Shown one piece after another: positions 25,964 through 33,844 of a stretch of DNA of 64,000 bases. Both the position numbers and the translations under genes were made by a program. Origin of the DNA: Streptomyces megasporus (GTDB taxonomy: Bacteria; Actinomycetota; Actinomycetes; Streptomycetales; Streptomycetaceae). The notes beneath the pieces were generated by a model. The model saw only the letters and a program-made list of their open reading frames with translations, did no database searches and was not told where the DNA came from. How positions within the stretch are numbered: the stretch's first letter is position 1; each line of letters opens with the position of its first letter. The stretch lies in contig NZ_JODL01000003.1 of NCBI RefSeq assembly GCF_000718985.1, positions 124,001-188,000 on the forward strand. The letters run 5' to 3'.

Positions 25964-26727
25964 GCGGCACCACGCAGTCGAGGAAGGCGCCGGAGCGCGG
26001 CGAGTCCACCTCCCCGGTGGTGCTCGAACTCCGTGATCTGCACGTGTTCTACGGTGCGATCGAGGCGCTGAAGGGCATCAACCTGACGGTCCGTCGGGGT
26101 GAGGTCGTCGCCCTGCTGGGCGCCAACGGCGCGGGGAAGTCGACCACGCTGCGCACCGCGTCGGGGATGATCGCCCCGCGCGAGGGCCAGGTGTTGCTCC
26201 ACGGGGAGCGGGTGGACGGCATCAAGTCGCACGACCTGGTGCGGTTCGGCATCGGTCACGTTCCCGAGGGGCGTGGGGTCTTCCCGCGGATGACGGTCCG
26301 GGAGAACCTCCAGATGGGGGCGTACCGGTTCAAGTCCGTGGACAAGGACGACCTGGATCGGGTGTTCACGCTGTTCCCGCGGTTGGGGGAGCGCAAGAGC
26401 CAGCTCGGTGGGACGCTCTCCGGCGGTGAGCAGCAGATGCTGGCGATCGGTCGCGCGCTGATGGGCAAGCCGGAGGTCCTGCTGCTGGACGAGCCGTCGA
26501 TGGGCCTGGCGCCGCTGATCGTGCAGCAGATCTTCGAGATCATCAAGGAGATCAACGAGCAGGGCACCACGGTGCTGCTGGTGGAGCAGAACGCCTCGCA
26601 GGCGCTCCGGATGGCGGACCGCGGGTATGTGCTGGAGACGGGGTCGGTGGCGATGGAGGGCGGAGCGGCCGAGTTGCTGTCCGACCCCCGGGTCCGGGCG
26701 GCCTATCTGGGCGAGGGGGCCGCGTAG
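25960..26727 (+). CDS. livF: Branched-chain amino-acid ABC transporter ATP-binding protein
   Basis: 255-aa second ATPase, LivF type. Walker A is GANGAGKSTTLR, the signature is LSGGEQQMLAIGRALM, and Walker B is VLLLDEPSMGLAPL. LivF-typical VPEGRGVFPRMTVRENL and EQNASQALRMADRGYVLETG are visible. The GTG at 25960 overlaps livG by 4 bp, and a strong bidirectional hairpin follows the stop, so this is the last gene of the operon. Confidence 0.95.
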   Translation: MSGTTQSRKAPERGESTSPVVLELRDLHVFYGAIEALKGINLTVRRGEVVALLGANGAGKSTTLRTASGMIAPREGQVLLHGERVDGIKSHDLVRFGIGHVPEGRGVFPRMTVRENLQMGAYRFKSVDKDDLDRVFTLFPRLGERKSQLGGTLSGGEQQMLAIGRALMGKPEVLLLDEPSMGLAPLIVQQIFEIIKEINEQGTTVLLVEQNASQALRMADRGYVLETGSVAMEGGAAELLSDPRVRAAYLGEGAA

Positions 26728-26754
26728 CGGCGTTTTCCCGATTCCACACGCGAC

Positions 26755-26788
26755 GGTGCCGCAGCGGCCGGGGAGCCGCTGCGGCACC
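26755..26788. terminator. Bidirectional terminator between livF and the secreted protease
   Basis: Perfect 14-bp arms GGTGCCGCAGCGGC (26755-26768) and GCCGCTGCGGCACC (26775-26788), loop CGGGGA. It lies between convergent stops. Confidence 0.85.
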
Positions 26789-26803
26789 GCGTCGTCCCGC
26801 CTG

Positions 26804-27697
26804 TCAGGGCAGGTCGGTGTAGGGGGAGAGGAAGGCGCGGGCGCCGGGAGTGTCGAGGCGGTAGGCGACGTTCGTGGCGTAGCAGGGGGCGTCGCCGGTG
26901 ATGGTGGTGCCGGCCAGCACGCGCTTGCCGTCGAGCTCGGCGAAGTTGGGGCCGCCGGAGTCGCCGTAGCAGGCGCCGCCGTTGCCCCGGGCGCCGATCA
27001 TGGACACCCGCACCCACGTCTTGTCGAGGGCGTTGAAGCCGGTGGGCGCCTTCATGCGCACGCCGCCGCCGGGGTGGGTGTGGCCGCCGGGGCCGCGTTG
27101 GGCCTCCTGGGTGCCGTAGCCGACGACGGTGAGGCCGGTGCCGTTCGGCGCGGCCGGGCTCAGGGCCTCGAGTTGCCCGGCGGTGGGCAGGGTGGCCGGG
27201 GTGAAGTCCCAGCGCCGTGCCATCTCGCCGGCGGGGAGTTCGACGACCGAGATGTCGTGGGTGTCGGAGGAGGGGCCGGGGTAGGCCGGGTGGTTGTGTT
27301 CGGTGCCCTCGACGGCGACGGCCGCGGCGACGGCGGCCGGGGCGCCCGGGTGCTCCTCGGCAGCCGCGTCGAGGGCGGCCTGCACGTCCTGCTCCAGGGA
27401 GACGTGGAAGCGGGTGCCGGCCGGCCAGTCGGTGGTGCAGTGGGCGGCGGTGAGGAAGGTATCGCGGTCGATCATCGTCCCGGAGCAGACCCAGTCGACC
27501 CGGTCGGGGGTGGCGGGGTCCTCGTCGTGGTCGTGGGTGACGACCAGTGCCCCGACCTCGGTCCGTTCGGGAGCGGGTTCGGAGTTGTAGGAGCTGATCG
27601 CCGTGGCGGGGACCGCGGCGGCCAGTGCGAGAGCGGCCGCGGCCGTGGCGACGGCCGCGGTGCGCTTCCGGGTGGGTGTCAGGCGTATGGCCCGCAA
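26804..27697 (-). CDS. Secreted trypsin-like serine protease (S1)
   Basis: 297-aa exported protease. The N-terminus has Arg/Lys, then a hydrophobic core AAVATAAAALALAAAVPATA ending in a likely signal-peptidase site. The catalytic triad is complete: His in LTAAHC, Asp in DTHDISVVEL, Ser in CYGDSGGP. Cysteines pair around WVCSGTMI/AAHC and GGACYG/DAPCYA. I place the start at the TTG at 27697 because GAAAGGG lies 7-8 bases upstream; an ATG-type start 20 codons further up would put Arg/Gly-rich residues before the signal. Substrate unknown. Confidence 0.85.
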   Translation of the reverse strand: MRAIRLTPTRKRTAAVATAAAALALAAAVPATAISSYNSEPAPERTEVGALVVTHDHDEDPATPDRVDWVCSGTMIDRDTFLTAAHCTTDWPAGTRFHVSLEQDVQAALDAAAEEHPGAPAAVAAAVAVEGTEHNHPAYPGPSSDTHDISVVELPAGEMARRWDFTPATLPTAGQLEALSPAAPNGTGLTVVGYGTQEAQRGPGGHTHPGGGVRMKAPTGFNALDKTWVRVSMIGARGNGGACYGDSGGPNFAELDGKRVLAGTTITGDAPCYATNVAYRLDTPGARAFLSPYTDLP

Positions 27698-27717
27698 GAT
27701 CGGTGCCCTTTCGGTGC

Positions 27718-27736
27718 GGCCGCCCCGGTGGCGGCC
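27718..27736 (-). terminator. Small hairpin between thioesterase and protease genes
   Basis: GGCCGCC (27718-27724) and GGCGGCC (27730-27736) around a 5-base loop, just upstream of the protease Shine-Dalgarno. It could end the thioesterase transcript or tune the protease leader. Confidence 0.35.
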
Positions 27737-27805
27737 CGGGCCGGTATTCAAGCGCACCCGTGGGGCCGTGGAGAACCCTCGTGGCGGGGGTTCCCGCGCG
27801 GAGGA

Positions 27806-28276
27806 TCAGTTGTAGGCGCCTTCGGGGGCGTCGCGCAGCAGGCAGGTGAGGCGGGCGGAGCACACGCGGCGGCCCTGCTCGTCGGTGACGGCGATCTCGT
27901 AGGTGGTGGTGGACCGGCCCAGGTGGAGCGGGGTGGCGGTGCCGGTGACCACCCCGGAGCGCAGCCCGCGGTGGTGGGTGCAGTTGAGGTCCACGCCGAC
28001 GGCGATCTTGCTCGGTCCGCCGTGGAGCATGGCGCCGACGGAGCCGAGGGTCTCGGCCAGCACGGCGGAGGCGCCGCCGTGGAGCAGCCCGTAGGGCTGG
28101 GTGTTGCCCTCGACGGGGAGGGTGCCGACGACCTTTTGGGGCGAGGCCTCCACGATGGTCAGCCCCATGCGTTCGCCCAGGTGCCCGGCGGAGAACAGGG
28201 AGGGCAGGTCGACGCCGAGCCCGGCCCACTGGTCGATGATCTCCTGGGGGAACGTGGTGGTGGTCGGCTCGCCCAT
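27806..28276 (-). CDS. PaaI-family hotdog thioesterase
   Basis: 156-aa acyl-CoA thioesterase-like protein with the hotdog fold. The motif NTQPYGLLHGGASAVLAETLGS carries the HGG turn and the active-site Glu/Asp helix of the PaaI/YbgC group. The C-terminal strands TTTYEIAVTDEQGRRVCSARLTC complete the fold. It is cytoplasmic. It lies 75 bp downstream of the FdhF/YdeP gene on the same strand and may share its transcript. A thioesterase of this kind near polA is also found in other actinobacteria, from general knowledge. Confidence 0.88.
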   Translation of the reverse strand: MGEPTTTTFPQEIIDQWAGLGVDLPSLFSAGHLGERMGLTIVEASPQKVVGTLPVEGNTQPYGLLHGGASAVLAETLGSVGAMLHGGPSKIAVGVDLNCTHHRGLRSGVVTGTATPLHLGRSTTTYEIAVTDEQGRRVCSARLTCLLRDAPEGAYN

Positions 28277-28351
28277 GGGCTCACGGCTCCGATCGTCGTT
28301 CCGGTGCGGGAGTGCCGCCTCCGGCGGGTGATGGATGTGCTCTACACCGTC

Positions 28352-30652
28352 TTACTTACCAGAGGCCGGGCGAGGTCCTTCGGTCGGTGTGAGGCGGATC
28401 ACCACGGACTTGGAGGCGGGGGTGTTGCTGACCGCGTCGGTGGCGTCGAGGGGCACCAGGACGTTGGTCTCGGGGAAGTAGGCGGCGGCGCACCCGCGGG
28501 CGGTGGGGTAGTGGACGACGCGGAAACCGGGCGCGGTGCGCTCGCGGCCGTCCTCCCACTCGCTGGTGAGGTCGGCGTACGAGCCGTCGGGCAGGCCCAG
28601 TCCGGCGGCGTCGTCGGGGTGGACGAACACCACGCGGCGGCCTCCCTCGATGCCTCGGTAGCGGTCGTCGAGGCCGTGGATGGTGGTGTTGTACTGGTCG
28701 TGGGAGCGCAGGGTCTGCAGCAGCAGGCGGCCGGGCGGCACGCGGGGCCACTCCAGGGGCGCGGCGGTGAAGTTGGCCTTCCCGGTGGCGGTGGGGAAGC
28801 GGCGTTCGTCGCGCGGGGCGTGGGGGAGCGCGAAGCCGCCGGGGTGGGCGACGCGGGCGTTGAAGTCCTCGAAACCGGGGACGACGCGGGCGATGCGGTC
28901 GCGGATCGCGGCGTAGTCGGCCTCGAACTCCTCCCAGGGGACGGGGTGGTCGGCGCCCAGGACACGGCGGGCCAGCCGGCAGACGATGGCGGGTTCCGAC
29001 AGCAGGTGGTCGCTCGCCGGGGCCAGGCGTCCGCGCGAGGCGTGGACGATGCCCATGGAGTCCTCGACGGTGACGAACTGCTCCCCGCTCGCCTGGACGT
29101 CGCGCTCGGTGCGGCCGAGGGTGGGCAGGATCAGGGCGCGGGCGCCGGTGACGCAGTGGGAGCGGTTGAGCTTGGTGGACACGTGCACCGTCAGTCGGGC
29201 GCGGCGCATCGCGGCCTCGGTCACCTCGGTGTCGGGGGAGGCGGCGACGAAGTTGCCGCCCATGGCGAAGAACACCTTCGCCTTCCCGTCGCGCAGGGCG
29301 CGGATGGCGTTCACGACGTCCAGGCCGTGCTCGCGCGGCATGGGGACGCCGAACTCCTTCTCCAAAGCGTCCAGCAGGGCCGCGGCGGGCTTCTCGACGA
29401 TGCCCATGGTGCGGTCGCCCTGGACGTTGCTGTGGCCGCGCACCGGGCAGACCCCGGCGCCGGGGCGGCCCACGGCGCCGCGCAGCAGCAGGAGGTTGAC
29501 GATCTCGCGGATGGTGGGCACGGCGTGCCGGTGCTGGGTCAGGCCCATGGCCCAGCACACGACGGTGCGCTCGGAGGCGAGGACCAGCTCGGCGGCGCGG
29601 TCGATGTCGGCCGGGTCCAGCCCGGTGGCGCGCAGCACCTCGTCGGGGTCGACGGCGCGCGCCGCGGCGGCGAACTCCTCGAAGCCGTGGGTGTGTTCGC
29701 GGACGAAGTCCTCGTCCACCCCGCCCTCGGCCGCCAGGACGCGGCGGCACAGCTCGCGGAAGAGCGCTTGGTCGCCGCCGAGGCGGATCTGGAGGAACAG
29801 GTCGGTCAACCGGGTGCCGCCGCCGGTCAGACCGCGCAGGCTCTGCGGGTTGTCGAACCGTTCCAGGCCCGCCTCGGGCAGTGGGTTGACGGTGATGATC
29901 CGCGCCCCGCCCTTCTTGGCCTTCTCCAGGGCGGAGAGCATCCGCGGGTGGTTGGTGCCCGGGTTCTGTCCGGCGACGATGATCAGGTCGGCGCGGTGGA
30001 GGTCCTCCAGCAGCACGCTGCCCTTGCCGACGCCGAGGGTCTCGGTCAGCGCCGCGCCGGAGGACTCGTGGCAGAGGTTGGAGCAGTCGGGCAGGTTGTT
30101 GGTGCCGAAGGAGCGGGCGAAGAGCTGGTAGAGGAACGCGGCCTCGTTGCTCGTGCGGCCGGAGGTGTAGAAGAGGGCCTCGTCGGGGGAGTCGAGGGCG
30201 CGCAGTTCCTCGGCGACGATGTCGAGGGCCCGCTCCCAGTCGATCGGCTCGTAGTGGTCGGAGCCCTCCGCCAGGTACATCGGCCGGGTGAGCCGCCCCT
30301 GCTGCCCCAGCCAGTACCCCGAGCGGCGGGCCAGCTCGGAGACGGGGTGCTCGGCGAAGAAGGCGGGGGTGACGCGCCGCAGGGTGGCCTCGTCGGCGAC
30401 GGCCTTGGCGCCGTTCTCGCAGAACTCCGCGGTGTGTCGCCGCTTCGGATCGGGCCAGGCGCAGCCGGGGCAGTCGAAGCCGTCCGCCTGGTTGACCCGC
30501 AGCAGGGTCAGCGCGGTGCGTCGCGTTCCCATCTGCCGCTGCGCCACGCGCAGCGAGTGGGCGACGGCGGGCAGCCCCGCGGCGGAGCGCCGCGGGGCGC
30601 TGGTCCGGGGGGCGTCCTGGACGGGATCGACCTGGGGCGGCTTGCGCTTCAT
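28352..30652 (-). CDS. FdhF/YdeP-type molybdopterin oxidoreductase
   Basis: 766-aa protein of the formate-dehydrogenase-H-like family (FdhF/YdeP), which binds bis-MGD molybdenum. A cysteine pair is present in FDCPGCAWPD near residue 60. The body shows SGRTSNEAAFLYQLFAR, then DCSNLCHESSG, VAGQNPGTNHPRMLSALE and RGAVGRPGAGVCPVRGHSNVQG, all characteristic. The C-terminal molydop-binding domain has LLQTLRSHDQYNTTIHGLDDRYRG. The usual four-cysteine N-terminal [4Fe-4S] site of true formate dehydrogenases is not obvious, as expected for YdeP-like members. ATG 30652 has AGGAT upstream. It is divergent from polA. Substrate unknown; formate should not be assumed. Confidence 0.9.
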   Translation of the reverse strand: MKRKPPQVDPVQDAPRTSAPRRSAAGLPAVAHSLRVAQRQMGTRRTALTLLRVNQADGFDCPGCAWPDPKRRHTAEFCENGAKAVADEATLRRVTPAFFAEHPVSELARRSGYWLGQQGRLTRPMYLAEGSDHYEPIDWERALDIVAEELRALDSPDEALFYTSGRTSNEAAFLYQLFARSFGTNNLPDCSNLCHESSGAALTETLGVGKGSVLLEDLHRADLIIVAGQNPGTNHPRMLSALEKAKKGGARIITVNPLPEAGLERFDNPQSLRGLTGGGTRLTDLFLQIRLGGDQALFRELCRRVLAAEGGVDEDFVREHTHGFEEFAAAARAVDPDEVLRATGLDPADIDRAAELVLASERTVVCWAMGLTQHRHAVPTIREIVNLLLLRGAVGRPGAGVCPVRGHSNVQGDRTMGIVEKPAAALLDALEKEFGVPMPREHGLDVVNAIRALRDGKAKVFFAMGGNFVAASPDTEVTEAAMRRARLTVHVSTKLNRSHCVTGARALILPTLGRTERDVQASGEQFVTVEDSMGIVHASRGRLAPASDHLLSEPAIVCRLARRVLGADHPVPWEEFEADYAAIRDRIARVVPGFEDFNARVAHPGGFALPHAPRDERRFPTATGKANFTAAPLEWPRVPPGRLLLQTLRSHDQYNTTIHGLDDRYRGIEGGRRVVFVHPDDAAGLGLPDGSYADLTSEWEDGRERTAPGFRVVHYPTARGCAAAYFPETNVLVPLDATDAVSNTPASKSVVIRLTPTEGPRPASGK

Positions 30653-30659
30653 GACCGAG

Positions 30660-30739
30660 GATCCTGCCACGCGCCGGCGACATGCGTCACCGGTGCGGAG
30701 GTGGTCCGGAAACGATTGTCGGCGGTGCGTGGCAGGATC
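30660..30739. promoter_or_regulatory. Perfect 13-bp inverted repeat in the fdhF-like/polA divergent gap
   Basis: GATCCTGCCACGC (30660-30672) and GCGTGGCAGGATC (30727-30739) are exact reverse complements, 54 bp apart. Each copy sits 5-8 bases before the start codon of one of the two divergent genes and overlaps its AGGAT Shine-Dalgarno or a possible CAGGAT -10. It may be a shared operator or two copies of one start-proximal element. Confidence 0.55.
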
Positions 30740-30744
30740 GGGGC

Positions 30745-33483
30745 GTGGCCAACAAAGCATCGACAGCGACCGCAACACCGACAGAGCCGACAGCGCGGAC
30801 GGGGAAGCGTCTGCTCCTGCTGGACGGGCACTCCCTCGCCTACCGGGCGTTCTTCGCGTTGCCCGAGGAGAACTTCTCCACCACCACGGGCCAGCCGACG
30901 AACGCCGTCTACGGGTTCGCCTCGATGCTGGCGAACACGTTGCGTGACGAGGAGCCCACTCACCTCGCCGTCGCCTTCGACGTGTCGCGCACGACCTGGC
31001 GCACGCACGAGTTCGCCGAGTACAAGGCGAACCGCTCCAAGACCCCGGACAGCTTCAAGGGCCAGGTCGAGCTGATCGGCGAGTTGCTGGACGCGATGAA
31101 CGTGCGCCGGTTCGCGGTGGAGGGCTTCGAGGCGGACGACGTCATCGCCACCCTGGCCACACAGGCGGAGGCCGAGGGCTTCCAGGTGTCGATCGTCACC
31201 GGCGACCGCGACTCCTTCCAGCTCGTCAGCGACGCGGTCACGGTGCTGTACCCCACCCGCGGGGTGTCGGAGCTGACCCGCTTCACCCCCGAGAAGGTGG
31301 AGGAGAAGTACGGCCTGACGCCCCGGCAGTACCCGGACTTCGCCGCGCTGCGCGGCGACCCCTCGGACAACCTGCCCGGCATCCCCGGCGTGGGCGAGAA
31401 GACGGCGACGAAGTGGATCAGGCAGTTCGGTTCCCTGGACGAGCTGCTGGAACGCTCGGACGAGGTCAAGGGCAAGGTCGGGGAGAAGCTGCGCGAGCAC
31501 CTGGACTCCGTCAGGCTCAACCGGCGGCTGACGGCCCTGGTGCACGACGTGGAGCTGCCGGCCGCCCCGGCGGACCTGGCGCGGGCGCCGTACGACCGCG
31601 CGGCGCTGGAGGTGGTGCTGGACGCGCTGGAGTTTCGCAACACCGGCTTCCGTGACCGGCTGTTCGCCGTGGACCCGGGCGCCGCCGAGGGGGAGACGGC
31701 CCCGCAGGACGGTGTGGAGATCGACGGCACGGTCCTGGGCACGGGCGAGCTGGCGCCCTGGCTGGCCGAGCACGCCGCGCCCGGCGCCGGACCGCTGGGC
31801 CTGGCCACGGTCGACACCTGGAAGCTCGGCGCGGGCGGCGTCGTCGAGATCGCCCTGGCCACGGCCGCGGGGCCGGCCGTGTGGTTCGACCCCGCGCGGT
31901 TGGACGAGGCCGACGAGAGGGCGTTCGCCGCGTGGATCGCCGACGGGGAACGGCCGAAGGTGGTGCATGACGCCAAGGCGCTGATGCGGGTCTTCGCCGA
32001 GCACGGCTGGCGGATCGACGGCGTGACGATGGACACCGCGCTCGCCGCCTACCTGGTGCAGCCGGGCCGCCGCTCCTTCGCGCTGGACGCCCTGTCGGTG
32101 GAGTTCCTGGGCCGTGAGCCGGCGAAGCCGGCCGAGAGCAGCGGGCAGTTGACCCTCGGCGCGGACGAGGAGGCCGAGGCGGACGCGCTGATGAGCCGGG
32201 CCCGCACCATCCTCGATCTGGGCGGGGCGCTGACCGGGCGGCTCGAGGAGGTGGGCGCGGCCGACCTGTTGAAGGACGTGGAGCTGCCGATCTCCGAGCT
32301 GCTGGCGCGGATGGAGCGCGCGGGCATCGCCGCGGACCGGGCGTGGCTGGAGGACATGGAGCGGCAGTTCGCCGCGGCCGTCCAGCAGGCCGTGCGGGAG
32401 GCCCACGCCTCGGTGGGCCACGAGTTCAACCTGGGCTCGCCCAAGCAGTTGCAGGAGGTGCTCTTCGGCGAGCTGGGCCTGCCGAAGACGAAGCGGACCA
32501 AGACGGGCTACACCACCGACGCGGACGCGCTGACGTGGCTGGCGGCGCAGACCGAGCACGAACTGCCGGTGATCATGCTGCGCCACCGCGAGCAGGCCAA
32601 GCTGCGCACCACCGTCGAGGGCCTGATCAAGACGATCGCCGCCGACGGCCGCATCCACACCACCTTCAACCAGACGGTCGCCGCGACCGGGCGGCTGTCG
32701 TCGACCGACCCGAACCTGCAGAACATCCCGGTGCGGACCGACGAGGGCCGGGCCATCCGCCGCGGCTTCGTGGTCGGCGAGGGGTACGAGTCGCTGCTGA
32801 CGGCCGACTACAGCCAGATCGAGCTGCGCGTGATGGCCCACCTGTCGGAGGACGAGGGCCTGATCGAGGCGTTCACCTCAGGCGAGGATCTGCACACCAC
32901 GGCCGCCGCCCAGGTCTTCGGGGTGCCCAAGGACCGGGTGGACCCGGAGATGCGTCGCAAGATCAAGGCCATGTCGTACGGGTTGGCCTACGGGCTGTCG
33001 GCCTTCGGCCTGTCGCAGCAGCTCGGCATCACCGCCGACGAGGCGCGCAGGCTGATGGACGCCTACTTCGAGCGCTTCGGCGGGGTCAGCGACTATCTGC
33101 ACCGGGTGGTGGAGGAGGCGCGGGCCACCGGGTACACCTCCACCATCCTCGGCCGCCGCCGCTACCTGCCCGACCTCAACAGCGACAACCGTCAGCGCCG
33201 CGAGATGGCCGAGCGGATGGCGCTCAACGCCCCGATCCAGGGCACCGCCGCGGACATCGTGAAGATCGCGATGCTGAGGGTGGACCGGGCGCTGAACGAG
33301 GCGGAGCTGCGCTCCAGGATGCTGCTCCAGGTGCACGACGAGATCGTGCTGGAGGTCGCCCCGGGCGAGCGGGAGGCCGTGGAGGAGCTGGTGCGGCGGG
33401 AGATGGCCGGGGCCGTCCGGCTGCGGGCTCCGCTGGACGTCTCCGTGGGGTCCGGCGAGAACTGGGAGAACGCCGCCCACTGA
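30745..33483 (+). CDS. polA: DNA polymerase I
   Basis: 912-aa family A polymerase for Okazaki-fragment maturation and repair. The N-terminal 5'-3' exonuclease domain is present (LLLDGHSLAYRAFFAL, then FDVSRTTWRTHEFAEYKANR and SIVTGDRDSFQLV). The middle domain keeps its fold but the canonical DxE motif of the 3'-5' proofreading site is not obvious (VDTWKLGAGG), as known for actinobacterial Pol I. The polymerase domain has TADYSQIELRVMAHLS and LQVHDEIVLEV. Start GTG 30745 lies a few bases behind AGGATCGGGG. The final six codons and stop are duplicated immediately downstream, outside the reading frame's end. Confidence 0.96.
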   Translation: MANKASTATATPTEPTARTGKRLLLLDGHSLAYRAFFALPEENFSTTTGQPTNAVYGFASMLANTLRDEEPTHLAVAFDVSRTTWRTHEFAEYKANRSKTPDSFKGQVELIGELLDAMNVRRFAVEGFEADDVIATLATQAEAEGFQVSIVTGDRDSFQLVSDAVTVLYPTRGVSELTRFTPEKVEEKYGLTPRQYPDFAALRGDPSDNLPGIPGVGEKTATKWIRQFGSLDELLERSDEVKGKVGEKLREHLDSVRLNRRLTALVHDVELPAAPADLARAPYDRAALEVVLDALEFRNTGFRDRLFAVDPGAAEGETAPQDGVEIDGTVLGTGELAPWLAEHAAPGAGPLGLATVDTWKLGAGGVVEIALATAAGPAVWFDPARLDEADERAFAAWIADGERPKVVHDAKALMRVFAEHGWRIDGVTMDTALAAYLVQPGRRSFALDALSVEFLGREPAKPAESSGQLTLGADEEAEADALMSRARTILDLGGALTGRLEEVGAADLLKDVELPISELLARMERAGIAADRAWLEDMERQFAAAVQQAVREAHASVGHEFNLGSPKQLQEVLFGELGLPKTKRTKTGYTTDADALTWLAAQTEHELPVIMLRHREQAKLRTTVEGLIKTIAADGRIHTTFNQTVAATGRLSSTDPNLQNIPVRTDEGRAIRRGFVVGEGYESLLTADYSQIELRVMAHLSEDEGLIEAFTSGEDLHTTAAAQVFGVPKDRVDPEMRRKIKAMSYGLAYGLSAFGLSQQLGITADEARRLMDAYFERFGGVSDYLHRVVEEARATGYTSTILGRRRYLPDLNSDNRQRREMAERMALNAPIQGTAADIVKIAMLRVDRALNEAELRSRMLLQVHDEIVLEVAPGEREAVEELVRREMAGAVRLRAPLDVSVGSGENWENAAH

Positions 33484-33504
33484 TGGGAGAACGCCGCCCA
33501 CTGA
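33463..33504 (+). repeat. 21-bp tandem duplication of the polA 3' end
   Basis: Positions 33463-33483 and 33484-33504 are identical. Each copy encodes WENAAH plus a TGA stop. Translation ends at the first stop, so the second copy is silent. This is the signature of a single slippage or tandem-duplication event. Confidence 0.9.
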
Positions 33505-33844
33505 AAGGAGGCGGCGGATTCGGCCCGGTCCGCCGGACGGGCCGCGAACGGCCGGGTGCCGCCCGTGTGGTGGGGAAACCGTACGGGCGGCGCGCGGCCG
33601 AGTCCGGCGGACCGAGGGCCACGGGGGGTGAACATCCGGTGGAGCGGTCGTGTCCGTCGCGAAGCCGGGGCGGGGCGTGGTGGATCGGGTGCCCAACTTG
33701 CCGTAGTGTCACGACCGTTGCCGCTCGTGGGGGAGCGGAGCGGTCGACGTGCCGGGTGCACGGGACGCACCGGGCACACAGGACGGGCGCGGCGGAGCAC
33801 GGCCGCGCGGCAGTACGGAACGGCAGCGTGGAGGGGTCTGGCAG
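33484..33844. other. Intergenic region between polA and the lytic transglycosylase gene
   Basis: 361 bp rich in hairpins. It starts with the second copy of the polA end, then a 9-bp stem at 33558-33591. A putative -10 (TAGTGT, 33704-33709) would give a leader of about 130 nt. That leader includes CCGCTC-GTGGGG-GAGCGG. No coding region is convincing. Confidence 0.5.
33558..33591 (+). terminator. Hairpin downstream of polA
   Basis: Arms GCCGCCCGT (33558-33566) and ACGGGCGGC (33583-33591), 16-base loop. Plausible polA terminator. Confidence 0.5.
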
